Position numbers and translations under genes: made by a program. 64,000 bases of DNA, taken from NCBI GenBank assembly GCA_036320915.1, contig JAXBDG010000004.1, positions 1,674,001 through 1,738,000 of the forward strand, given 5' to 3'. Of this stretch, positions 35,043 through 46,740 are shown one piece after another. The notes below the pieces were generated by a model that saw only the letters and a list, made by a program, of their open reading frames with translations, was not told where the DNA came from and did not search any database. Every line of letters starts with the position of its first letter. The stretch's first letter is position 1. The stretch is from Linnemannia elongata (lineage: Eukaryota; Mortierellomycota; Mortierellomycetes; Mortierellales; Mortierellaceae).

Positions 35043-36534
35043 ATGACTGTCGATGCTGAACAACACGCCGCACAGGTTCGGCTGGAGGAAGATGTAGAAG
35101 ATACTCTCTCCGACACCGAGGATTCTGCAGAGGCGACAACTGCAACAATGGCCACCAACGGCACTGCAGGAGTCGTTCTGAGCCCAACAAAGGCCGCCAA
35201 CCAGGCAACTGCCTCCACCACCGTACCAGGACAAGCGGCACCCCCCACAAGGGTCAAACGCCTGGCACTGATCTCGTCCGAGGAGCTCAAGACTCCTACC
35301 ATTGCCGTCCCTACGATTGCGGTTGCTGTTGGGAGTGTCAGTGTCTGGGCATCAATCTTGTACTACGGCGCCTACAAGAAAAAGTTCTCGCCCCTGGTGT
35401 CGTTCCCGTTCATGACTGCAGCCATTTTTGCCTCGTTCACGCCTGTCCACGATGGCACACACTCGTCGATCGCCAAGGGGAAGTATAAGGTCCCTGTTAA
35501 CAACATTGTTGGCTATTTCAGTGGTATTCCATTGAGCCTGCCCTTTGGCACCTATCGGTATGTTTCTCCTCTTACTCAATCTATTCTCAATGGCGGAAGT
35601 AAGGGACTTTACTTCAATCGCGGTTTCTTACACAACAGGACTTCATTTCTTTGAACTAATAGTCAGCTGCACTTGCTGCACCATCGACACGTCAACACGG
35701 ACGCAGATCCAGACATCTGGGATTCTCAAGGACCCATGGTCGTACGAGCCATCAAATGGTTCTTCCCCGACTACTTCTGGATCCGACAAGTCCTCCTGAA
35801 AAAGGTCAAGAACGGGAAGATACTGGATGCGTCTCTGTTCTATCTGTCGATCTTCTGGTTCATGAAGAAGTTGAATGACAAGAATATGGCCTTTGTCAAG
35901 TACTGGCTCATCCCTCAACGCGCCGTACGTCCCAGCACCTCTCTCTCTCTCTCTCTATTTATGTCTCTTCAGCATATCTCGTTAATCCTTCCCCACTTTT
36001 TTTTGTTTGACTATTTGACACATGTTATTGACACTGCGCATTTTTTTTTGTCTTGTGACATTAGGCGTACTGGTTGCTGATGTGGCTGTTTGCCTATGTG
36101 CCCCATAGACCGGATGGAGACCGTCAGTTCAACCAAAAGGATAATGTCTACAAGACTACCAGTGTCACTGGAGGCATCCTCAACTCCAACGGATTCAACC
36201 TCGCCGTTCCCTTGTTGAACCAGGTAACAACAAAACACATCGTGTGAATTGGCACCATGACTTCATAGATACGATGGATGGATTCTGTCCCTCCACGATG
36301 GATGAAAGGACACTTGTACTAACTAAGCGTGTTTCTTTTCAACCATCTACTTGATACTATTAGCATTTGCACAACATCCATCACTTGTATCCTCAATTGC
36401 CCTTCACGCGCTATGGAAAGATCTGGGCAAAGCACAAGGGTGCTTTGATTGCCGCTGGTACAGAGACACACCCGGTCTACCATGCCAAGAAGGACTGGGC
36501 CTGGAACGAGCCCTTTAATGGCAATAAGAAATAG
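35043..36534 (+). CDS. Membrane fatty-acid desaturase/hydroxylase superfamily protein
   Basis: Four exons (35043-35557, 35663-35924, 36065-36223, 36364-36534) give 368 residues. Residues 1-75 are polar and disordered (Glu/Thr/Ala-rich). Membrane helices follow (PTIAVAVGSVSVWASILYYG; FPFMTAAIFASF). The three histidine boxes of the di-iron family are complete: HDGTH (136-140), HLLHH (175-179, within HLLHHRHVN) and HNIHH (315-319, followed by LYPQLPFTRYGKIW). Such enzymes use oxygen and reduced electron carriers in the ER membrane to desaturate or hydroxylate lipids or carotenoids. The first box and the HHRHVN context fit the beta-carotene hydroxylase/desaturase-like branch better than delta-9 or delta-12 desaturases, but I cannot assign the substrate. 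There is no cytochrome b5 domain. An AATAAA lies 35 nt after the stop. Confidence 0.85.
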
Positions 36535-36569
36535 ATCGAGTGAACAGCGTAAAGCAGAGCGTTACATAA

Positions 36570-36575
36570 AATAAA
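36570..36575 (+). terminator. Candidate polyadenylation signal of the desaturase gene
   Basis: AATAAA in A-rich sequence shortly after the stop, within the 118-base gap to the convergent MIT-domain gene. Confidence 0.45.
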
Positions 36576-36652
36576 AAAGACAAGACCATAGGATAAGAGC
36601 ATTTTTAAAGACATACAGAAAAGTACCGCTGTTTAGTTTATCTAGGTTCTAT

Positions 36653-39564
36653 TTATTTGGCACCGACCATATACGAGGCGACCCCACGGAGGGCCATGAG
36701 CATGTCGAGACGCTGTCGGACCTGATCTGTATACGGGGCAGTACTTGAATGACGACGATGACTGCCACGACGACGGGGAAGATAGCTGGAGTCGCTGTCG
36801 CTCTCACCAACTTGGTCGCCTTCCTCACCATCTTCGGAGGTGGTAAAGCAGGAAGAAGATGCGTCCTCAGAGTTGAAACTCTCGCCAGCACTGTCTTCTT
36901 CCTCATCATCCTCATCATCGTCGTTCTGGTCCTCACCATCGCTACGGCTCCCCTCCTTCTCCTCCTCAATCACTGAATGCCGCCGCCAGGGGAACGACAG
37001 CATGGGCGCTAGCTTTTTGGGCAGGATAGCTTGTGGGTTCTGAGACCTGGACAACTCACTACCAGAAGCAACGGAAGGAGGCGGAGTGGCCATGAGAAGA
37101 GCAGGTCCCTGAGTAGACTTGGGTTCAATCAGCGGCGCAGAAGCAGCAGCAGCCCTAAGGGACCCATAGCTGGGAGTCTCCTTGTACGCGATCCCAGCCT
37201 TGACGAGCCCTGTGACGGTAGCAAAGAAAGTCTCGGTGACGACCTCGTGGATCGCATACTGCTCATCGAGCTCAATTGCCTTCTCGATCGACTGCTTCGA
37301 CAGCTGCCAGGCCTTTTCTTGTAGGTGGAACTTCTCGTCAACCTTGGAGAGGATCACCCGCGAGGCGCGAAAGCAGGTCTTGAGGACGTCCGGGATGGGT
37401 GATTGTTTGAGCCGGATCGCGGACTCGATGGCAGTCGAGATGATGGTGTCGCCGAGCGTGGGGGTATCATCTGAATGGTGTCGGCTATCGCCACGGCGAC
37501 GGCGATGACGGCGTTTACGACGGTGGCTCGACGGTGTTGTGGATGATGTAGAAGAGGCTTGCTGAGTCACGAGAGGGATGGACTGCGGTGTCGGAAGTGA
37601 GGATGGGGCGCTGCTCCGACGACTACTGATAGGGTTGACAATCGCAGTAGCGGGAGCTGCACTTGTAGCAGGAGGTGCGGGAGAGTATTGATGAATCAAT
37701 GACCGTGCCTGCTCGCGGTACTCTCGATGACGTCTTCGACGGAGACGACGGCGCTGCTTGGCACCGGCGGCATCGGGGCTATTCTTCGTGGCTGTGGTGG
37801 CGGCGGGGACAGTTCCGGCGGTGGATGTTGTAGTCACCACATCCAACTGGTGCTCGTCAAGGAAGCCTCGAAGTTGAGATTGGAATGCCTCACGTCGCAA
37901 GGGGTCGCACGTTTCAACTATAAAGCCGTAAAAAAGGAGGAATGAGAGACGGTCTATAGGTTAGCACATACACGTACATGAGTGAATATACACAGACAGA
38001 AAACGTGGATATAAAATGAGATCCATTGATTTCATCACACTTATTTACAAACACGGGTTTCATAGCTCATTATCATAAATAAGAAAGAAAAAAACATACT
38101 TGGCAATGAGTGCATAAGCGTGGCTATTGCCGCCAAGTACAGCTCAAAGGCATCATCAGCAGCTTCGTCATCCATCGTCTTGGAAAGGTCCTCTTTCTCG
38201 ATGGCCAGACCGGCGAGAGTGATGGACTGGTCAATCAGCTTGCGGTTCAACTTCAGGTACGGCGCGTCCTCAGGTGTGATCGGCTTGCTCTCGGCACCCT
38301 TGCCACCCCGGTGGGTCGTCTTGGAGGCAATGTACGTCAGAGTCGAGTCCATCACGGGGTGCTTGAGGATCCGACCGGCGACCGGGATAGATCCGAGTTG
38401 TTCCTTAGAAGGGAGGAGACCTGTGCCGACTGAAGTGACAGAGGTGACCACTTTTCTGGCCGCCCTGAATGGTGTCATGGGCGAAGGTCGTGGAATGGAC
38501 GGGAGACGACCCTGCCATGTTGCCAGGAAGGAGGGCGAAGGAGACGAAGGTGGCGTCGTTGAGGGGCTCGGGGCTGCCGAGGGGTTGGTTCTTGCGGCAT
38601 GGAGGGCGGGAGATGCTGGGGGAGTGCTGACTGGGGTATTTGAGACCGAGTTACTGGATCCTCGGCCAAAGAAGAACGATGTCAGGGGTGGTGTCGGTGG
38701 CGCTATCGGCGCAGTTTCTTCCGAAGAAGGACGGCGATGATGTTGATGAGGTGAATGCTCATGATGCTGGTGGTTATGGTGGTTATGGCTATGGTGCTGA
38801 TGATGGCGGTGGTGCTTGCTGCTGTGGGGCACGTCGGGTTGTTGGAGGTCCAGTGGCTCGACTTCGTTTTCAAGCACGATTGTAGGAATTGACGCTAGCG
38901 ACGTCAGCGATGGCGTCGATGTGTTGGACGATGACGACGATGACAAAGTCGAGACGGGCCCCAGAGGAGGCGAGAATAGTTCCGGTGGTGAAGAGGATGA
39001 TTTCTTATGCCGGGATCTGGAGGGGATAGGAGCTGTGGGTGATGAAGATAAGGATGAAGATGCTGACGACGACGAATACGATAGAGACGATGATGTATAG
39101 GTTCTGCCAGGTAAAGCTGCAGCAGAAGAGGAGAGAAAGCTCGCACGGTCATAGCTGTCCATGGAGACTCTCCCTGCGACTCTGCCAAGGCTACCGCTGC
39201 TGGTAGTGGTTGGCTTTGTGTCATAGACGGAGGGACTGCTTTGAACTGAGGACATGGAGTTGTTCCTGCGGATAGCGTGTCGTGGCGAGCTGTAGGAGGA
39301 GGGTGAGGAGGTGGAGATGGAGGCGGACGAGGACCTCATGCTGCCAGCTGTGTTGCTACTGTTATCAGGGGGAGAAGGAGGGTTGAGTGTAGTCGAAGGA
39401 GAAGAAGAAGGGGGGATAGCGATGTTGGCCAAGGACTTCTTTTGTTGTTTCTTTCTGTTCTTGCTGGTTTTCTTCTCGGAATGATAAAAGTAAGGAAGAG
39501 ATGAGAGTGAGGGGAGCGACGGAAGATTGGCTTGACAATATGTAACGACCGAGAAAGGATTCAT
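36653..39564 (-). CDS. MIT-domain protein with long disordered, His-rich and acidic regions
   Basis: Two exons (39564-38100 and 37917-36653, minus strand, phase-1 join) give 909 residues. The first ~430 residues are Ser/Pro-rich and disordered. A His-rich stretch near residues 250-280 alternates His with Gln, Asn, Arg and Ser. A MIT-like three-helix domain spans the splice junction (LIDQSITLAGLAIEKEDLSK, then AADDAFELYLAAIATLMHSL, then REAFQSQLRGFLDEHQLD). MIT domains bind ESCRT-III tails or microtubule-linked partners, so a role in membrane traffic is plausible. A second helical part follows (EKAWQLSKQSIEKAIELDE; ETFFATVTGLVKAGIAY). An acidic tract (DDDEDDEEEDSAGE) and a conserved-looking C-terminus (RQRLDMLMALRGVASYM) close it. 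There is no AAA ATPase or protease domain, so it is not Vps4 or a calpain. The start at 39564 is the first ATG before a clear Ser-rich region. Confidence 0.78.
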
Positions 39565-42500
39565 TATTTCTTGGGAGGTAATGCGGCCAGGAGGAAAAAG
39601 TAAGCAACTTTTTTCAACTACAACTACTGCTGCACAGAAGAAAAAAAAAGGCGGGGCAAACACTGTCCTCTATGCGCCTTGCAAATTGCTGTTCCTCTTC
39701 TTTTTGTGTTTCGTTATACGTTATTATTCGTTAAATGAGATTTCTTCTTTAAGTGGTTCTTGAGGGAGAGACTGGCCAAACAAAAAAAAAAGTGAAAGAA
39801 AGGAAAAAGATAATAGAATTGGTGAAGAGGTTGATGTTACGGTTGAAGGAAGGTGTTGAGAATAAAGGAAGAGAACTGAAAAAAGAAGCGAAAAAGAGGG
39901 AACACAAGAAAAAACAACGGCCGGTTATTTATACGTCGCCAAGAGAACGAGCGAACAACAAACAAACAAACAAAAAGGATGAACACCGAAACGTAATAAA
40001 AAAAAAAAAAAAAATATGAAGTGAAGTGAGGCGAAGGAATCTTGGGTTCAGGGGTCACTAAAAAAAAAGTACAAAGCCAAATGAGTTTTGGAATGAGAGA
40101 ATGAGATGAGGAAAGAAATGAAAAGAGATTCACCCGATGGAGAAAGCAGCAAAGAAGTGATTCTCAACAAAACGGGAAGGGAAAGATAAAAAGGGAAGGC
40201 GAAAGGGGGGTGAAGGAGAAAAATGAATAACAAAATGAAGAGGAGGAAATGGGGAGCCGTCGGAAACAAAGGAAGAGATCCAAGGTTCAAGCCAGTCATT
40301 TTTTTGGGTGGGGGGTGCTGTCTATTTTATATGGTGGGTTTCCTACCTGTGCAACATAGCCTCAACTTGTGAGAGGGACTCAGGAACCAGGCACCCCATC
40401 AATTATGAAGGGGGCTTGATTCGAATTAACGTAAGGATCGGGGCCACTCTGCTCAGTACCCATAAACATGTAGTTGTATGTTGATATCCAGACTTGTTCT
40501 CGAATGCATATGCAAGCGACAACGCATGGGCTGTCACTGCTCACTTAATCACTCCACTTTGCCCATGCACCCATATCGTGCTTCCATGGCTCAACTTTCT
40601 GAGTTGAGAACAAAAGTATGACAACGATACGATGCGATACGGGTGAATAGGTTACTGAACTAGGTCAACTTCGATCTGCTATTAGTCTTTTTCCTTGTTC
40701 CTTTCTCATACCACATGTGGATGACAATTTTCATCGATTTAACACCGACACAGAGACATATGAATGTTGAACTCCAAATGGCGCTATCCTTGAACTCAAC
40801 TAAGGCACAGTACTCTATCCCACTACGCTTGCGCTCCATCCTCAGATAGATATGAACAGCAACAGCAATGACTCGACGACGTACAGGATCGTCCAGAACT
40901 TCATGGTAACCACACTCGCTCTCACTCCTATCCACCCGCCACCCCTTTTCTTCTTTCCACTCTTGATTGGCATGTTATCATTAGGCAAATGTTCTTGTCG
41001 TCGTGAGCAGAAAAAAGAACATGGGCATATATTCGCACACCATGGGTCGCGCCGTCATTTTTGTTGCTATGGAGTGGATAGACCGCTGGTAGTCAGTTGA
41101 ATCCGATATTTTTTTTCAGCCTATGTACCGCGATGGCCTATGAGCAATAGAACTCAAAGAAGTTGAGTGCACACCTTTCTTCGACAGATCTGGCTAATCG
41201 TCCCACATTACCAACCATTCGCCCCAAAGTAAAAACCCGTCGACATCCACTCATTGGCTCTCATGTTTACTTTGTGCGTGTGTGTTGGGAAAACGGGTGG
41301 GCCGCCCGCACACCTTCTCGCTCCACTTTTGTTTCTTTCTCCACTGGGATGTGTGTGTGCTGCGTGCGTTTGTGGGCAAGCAAACGCGCTCGCCGCTACG
41401 CCGATTCAGCTTGCTGGGCTTCTTTGACATTATTCCTCCATCGTCCAGCATTCATTGTCCACCGTCTAGTCTTCCCACCCTGCTGACTTCTCACCTTCCG
41501 TTCCTGGATCGAACCTGTCAAACCATCCCAACGTGCACGTCGCTTTTCAGTTATCAAATTCTTTCCAACATTCATTCCCGCAGTGTTATCTGAAATGAAC
41601 AATGATGGTCATCTTTTTCGACCTCCCCCACACTCACACAGACTTGGATCTATCTATCAGAATATGCAGCGTCTGCAACTGACAGTTCATTACAACCACT
41701 TCTCGCGAGATTGAGGAAGAACGAAAATAGGGCGAACAATGCAAATGCTCGCTTGCTCGTCCCTGCTCGCCCCAGTCATTTTTTTTTTTTGTTTTTTTTT
41801 TTTTTCATCTTTTTACTATGCTAGGAAGCTTTCCAGCCGAAGAATTTCATTTCACCATCGCATACATGTTCCATTTTTCTTATACCCCCTTTTTTCATCT
41901 CTTTTTTTTTTTTGCTCATGCCCGTGGTTCGGGGTGCGGACGTGAGGTGGTGGCACAACAATGACACAAACAAGGACCCTCTTGCTCAATCTCTCATTCC
42001 TTGAACCTCCAAGGAAACACAAGTGTTAAAATTTCGCTCAGTCACGGATACCATGTATCCTACTCAAGCACGAGAAAAAAAAAGGATTAATGGCAAAAAA
42101 AGCACTAAGAGTGAGCATGGCAGGCTAATCATCCATTCCGTCAGCCGGACCCAGACCCATTCAAACCGTTCCGTCTACCCCTTTTGTTAACCCTCAGTCC
42201 TTTTTTTTTTCTTGTTCATTATCGGACAAGGGATTTGTTCACCCCCTAGACCCTCAAGGGAAGAACTAGGAACAGGCGAAAAATACAAAGACTTCGAACG
42301 GAACGAAGAAATAGTCTATCAGTCAACACACCGCGGCGCACCTACCCATCCATCTAATCGAAAAGAGGCATGATTTATGGTGTTTCGAACGGGATGATGT
42401 GCAAAAAAATAATTCAGGCAAGACAGGGGCGGGTTTCTTTTTTGTATGATAGCGCTCGAACCTGCTAAAGTGATAGGAACTATTAATCAAGTCAGACTTG

Positions 42501-43093
42501 CGTCGTTGTCCCGAATCAACTGAACATGCCACATAACAGATGAAAGAGCGCACAAACACAACAACGTAACAATGCGAAAGAAGAGAAAACCAGTGTTGCT
42601 CATCGATCTGCCGGGGGATGAGAAAACAGTAACAGGGGGTAAGTGAAAAAAAGATAATCTTGTTTTTTTTCATATCCCTTTCACGCCCACTCTCTCCACG
42701 ATTCCAATCAATGGACGAATGAGCATGGGAAAAGACCGCAGTAGAATGTGAAAAAAAAAACTACATGAGGAGAGAGACAGGCAAACGGCGGCGCGTGCAT
42801 GATCTGGACATTGAAGGACGGAGAACTGGTGTTGCCATCCTCATCAATTAGATAGGGAACTCCCTTTCATGCTTCACCCTCTGTCTCTGTTTCGTAGTCC
42901 TTGCTTGTTCAATTGCGTCCTTTTTTAATGTATAGGATCACCAATAGACCGTTCTTGCGTATCCGCATGCTTGATACGGAAGGTATGACTAGCATACCCT
43001 GGCGTTTCCGAATGCGCCATTTCCTTTCGTGTTTCCCTCTTTCTTTATCTCGCCTTTTTGCATAGTTGTCTCCTCTCACTTTGCAACTCTCAC

Positions 43094-43096
<3 letters not shown>

Positions 43097-43125
<29 letters not shown>
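43097..43125 (+). repeat. Poly(T) tract, 29 nt
   Basis: Uninterrupted T run in the gene-poor region. Confidence 0.9.
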
Positions 43126-43128
<3 letters not shown>

Positions 43129-44666
43129 TCTCGCCTCTTTTCTCATAACAGGAAGGGGGAAAAAAAATGCGGATTTAAAGTTCCAGCTAACAAACAAACA
43201 AAAAAAACTGATTAAGAAACAGCCTCCCGCCAAACAGCATAAAAAGTAACTAAGAATCGAGCGCATGTCAGGGACGTTTTTCTTTTACTGACGACCGACC
43301 GTTGAGAAAAAAAAAACGTCTACAAATAGCTGAATCGATCGCGCAATATCTGGATGAGGCTGTCATATGAAATAATGAAAATGGAAGGGGTCACCGAGTT
43401 GGTGACAATATTGAGAGCCTTCGCTTCCACTTCTCGTCTCTTGCCCCACTTCGGTTGAATAAGTAACCGTTCTTGGGGCGTCTGGTTGGACTGCAACATT
43501 CAAAATGACACAAGAGACATCAGCGCCTACGTGGAAGATCGTGAGGACAAAAACGAAAGAAAAAAGTGGCATACACAAACACTCAACTTGGAAGCAAAGG
43601 TCCCAGCGCAGTTGTTGAGCCCTGAAGTATATTTGCATAAGATGCATAGACAACCAACCTAGGGACTCGGTCCAACAGACATGTTGTTGCTGCTGTTGCT
43701 CTCTGTTTTGTTGTTCTTTGCACACGGACTTGGTGGATGGAACTTCGAAAAAAAAAAAACAACACACAAGGCCCCCTTCTCGCTTTGTTCAATTATCAGC
43801 TCTCTCATCCACACATCCCACCTTTTTCTCTCTCTCACCATTTCATCTTCTTTTTCACACTGTCGAAAAAACAACACAACAAACAAACATGCAAAGACAG
43901 TCAACATGAAAAATCTGCACCTCCATCTCAATTGTTTTCTCTTGTCCTTTCATCCACATTGGATTGCCTCCATCCATTGTTGACTCTTTTTATCCGACTC
44001 GTCTCCAACAATGGATGCAACGTCGTATCCCCACAATGCCCCATAGATAGATATGAGAAAATGACGGATAAGGAGACTGACATGTGATATTCCTGTCAGT
44101 TACAACGCCCGCTTCCTCACTTTTCTATTTTTTCCATTCCACTAAGCACTCCGTCGTCAATCCTTGCCTTTTCTCATCATTTTTTTTTCCTTGACTTTTC
44201 TTTCTTTCGCCAACAACGTGGCAAATGAGACGGTTGGATGTCATTGAAAAAGTCAGTGCGTCGAATAAATAAAAAAATGACATGCTATTTTGTACTTGGT
44301 CAGAGATACAATCCAAACAACCAAAAAGGCATTAGATCTTTTTGGTCGACCGTTGAAAGAAAAAGAAAAAGAAAAAGAGCAATGGACATAATCTTTTGCA
44401 ATTGTTCCGATGCACGGTCTGTTCGTTCCATCATCATTGTTTTTTGTTCCTATCAGTCTCATCCTGGCTAATTCACTGATAGTGGTATTTTCACGTCTAG
44501 ATCCCTGCGCCTCCTTGGCTGCATATGACATCGTTCGAATAAAACTAACAGTGCACCCTGACCTGTTAACAACTTGTCATGACACACACCGCAAGTACAA
44601 AAAAAAAAAAAAATGACGTTGAAAAAAATATATCTTAACACGCTGCTATCTTTAGACATCAACCCG

Positions 44667-44672
44667 TTTATT
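44667..44672 (-). terminator. Candidate polyadenylation signal of the RNF220-like gene
   Basis: AATAAA on the minus strand 24 bases beyond the stop codon at 44696. Confidence 0.45.
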
Positions 44673-44695
44673 GACGAAGTAAGGATACCAAGAGA

Positions 44696-46604
44696 TTAGA
44701 GATAGATTCTACGGAGATCCTTGGGGAGGGTAATCTTTTGGCACTGCGGACACAGCTTCTTGCTGCCCAGCGTTTGCATCCAGCAGGCCTCACAATGAAC
44801 GTGCCAACAGACGATAGACGTCAGCGGGACAGTGTAAGCCTCTAGACAAATCAAACATGTAGGGACATTCTTGTTTGCGGACTCCAGATGCTTGACCTTA
44901 GACCTCAACGCCTCGATAAGCAGTCGCGTATCTCCAGAGGTCAATGCCGAACTCATCAACGCGTCTACCCTCTGGTCTTCCACTTGTGCTTTTTGATGGC
45001 GATGACGGGCATGATCGTGGTCATCATCGTCATCTCCTTCCAGATCAATTTCTTCATCCTCGTCTACAGGGTCATCATCCACATCACCTGGATCATCGCC
45101 CATGTCTTCAATATCCACATCCCGGTCAACCCCTCTATGCCGCCTCTGTGCCTCCTTGGCTGCAAGGGTCGGTGAAGGCGGAGCTCGCTCGACGACAGCA
45201 GTCGACTCCATTACAATTTCTCGCAGCTCGTCCGTATCTGGATCCTCAATATTCAAAACTACATCCCGTTCCGTAAATTGAGCACCTCCATACTCGTCAT
45301 CCTCATCATCCTCCACATTCAAATCGTCGTCAATGTCCTCCTGTACAGCTCTCGATCCTGACCCGAGAGAGGCCATTCCACCTTCAAACAGGGCTGTCGC
45401 TCGTATCCGTGTCTGACCTGCCCATGTATATTCTTCAAACGAATCCGCCATCCGGGCATTAGGGGTGGTTGCTGAAGAGCTCCTGCCTGATGCACCTCCA
45501 GAGACTGGCGTGTTTGCACCTGAAGACGAATAACCCCCTTGTGTATCATGCCGTGATGGTTGTGGATTGGTGAGGCAGGCATCGATATGGGCGTTGATAT
45601 CATCAAGCGATCCAAAGAGCCGTTCGTTACAGATGAAACATGTTGCTGGGGAGTCGTCGTTGAGAGCATCCCCAAGCGCGCTCGCTAGTCCTAGATCCAA
45701 ATCCCTGCCTCCTCCTCCTCGACCTGATCCTGCTCCATTGCCATCCTTGTTATTCTGTCGCGCCCCTCTCCGCTTCTGAATATCTCGAAGTAACTATATT
45801 CATTTAATCATAGTGAGAATCGCAATTAGAAACCACGCGAAGGACTGCATGCATTAACATCTGGGCGAAAAATTGTGAACATAAATAATCGTACATTTTG
45901 TTTCTCTTGGTCTGCTGCCGATGCGCGAGATTTCCCTTTCATGAACTGCTTTGATGCTGCAATTGCTGCTCCTCGCTTGCCTCGGCCCCTATATTAGAGC
46001 GAAATACGTACGCGTTTGATCAGTCACTATGGTTACAACTGGCTATCGCAAATTCAACGAAAACCGAGAACCAAAGCACCAATGGAAATAAATGGCCTGC
46101 TTACACTTCATTGGACGCTCCAGTTTCCAGTTGGGCGAGCTCCATGCGGTAATGCTGCTGGTATTGTCCTGGAGTTACATATTCGTGACAGATTGGACAT
46201 TTGATGGATGGGTTCCTTTTGGCTCGCTTGACAGGAGTTGTAGGCGTGGAGGAATTTGAATAGCTGTGGCGTTTGATCCTGTTGCTATCCTCTTCATCCA
46301 GTTCACTTCCTGGTTCACTCCCACGACCACTCATACTCTCGCGACTGGCTTTTCTGTGGAGCTGCTGCTGTTGTTGGGAGCGGTCTGAATCTGGGACCGA
46401 GTCTGTGTCCGAGTCGGTGATCATTCGACTTCTTTCGTGATGTTGATTATGGAGGGACGAATGGTGCGAGCCTGGGTGAGAGGTACGAAGTGTGTTCTTG
46501 CCCTTTGTAATGGTGGTGCTATTACTGTTTCCGCCAGTGGACCATGAGGGTTCTTCGTGAGAGAGGTTTCGTTGTCTGGACGATGGTGGTGATGGCGAGC
46601 GCAT
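44696..46604 (-). CDS. RNF220-like RING E3 ubiquitin ligase
   Basis: Three exons (46604-46105, 45988-45895, 45793-44696) give 563 residues, almost the length of animal RNF220 (566). The N-terminus is disordered and Ser-rich. A first zinc-binding segment reads CPICHEYVTPGQYQQH then YRMELAQLE, as in the conserved RNF220 N-terminal domain. A second zinc segment (CFICNERLFGSLDDINAH then IDAC) is of the C-x2-C...H-x3-C ubiquitin-binding type. A long acidic linker follows. The C-terminal RING has CLIC, CWHVHCEACW and CPQC, and the protein ends DLRRIYL, like animal RNF220. RNF220 ubiquitylates nuclear regulators in animals; the fungal substrates are unknown. The start at 46604 is the first ATG in a Ser/Arg-rich frame. 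The acid phosphatase gene ends 136 bases upstream on the same strand. Confidence 0.87.
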
Positions 46605-46740
46605 GGAGAAAGTAAGAATGAAGACAATGGCCAAAGATCTCAAGTTGGGCGAAAACTGTTCAAGGTTGGTCTCCACAAGGACAAAGTCAGGGACATGATC
46701 GATTAAGGGTGAAAAAGGAGACTGCCTTTTTTTTAATTCT

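Larger units (their letters stand above)
39565..44695. other. Gene-poor region upstream of the MIT-domain gene
   Basis: About 5.1 kb without a gene I can support. Frames are short and of low complexity on both strands. It contains A-rich runs (about 39996-40016), T29 (43097-43125) and A15 (44599-44613). A CT-rich stretch at about 41480-41900 looks like a gene leader but opens into no convincing frame. Confidence 0.5.

Noticed and set aside
38120..38740. Plus-strand frame of 206 codons, Gly/Arg-rich
   Set aside because: Antisense to the first exon of the MIT-domain gene.
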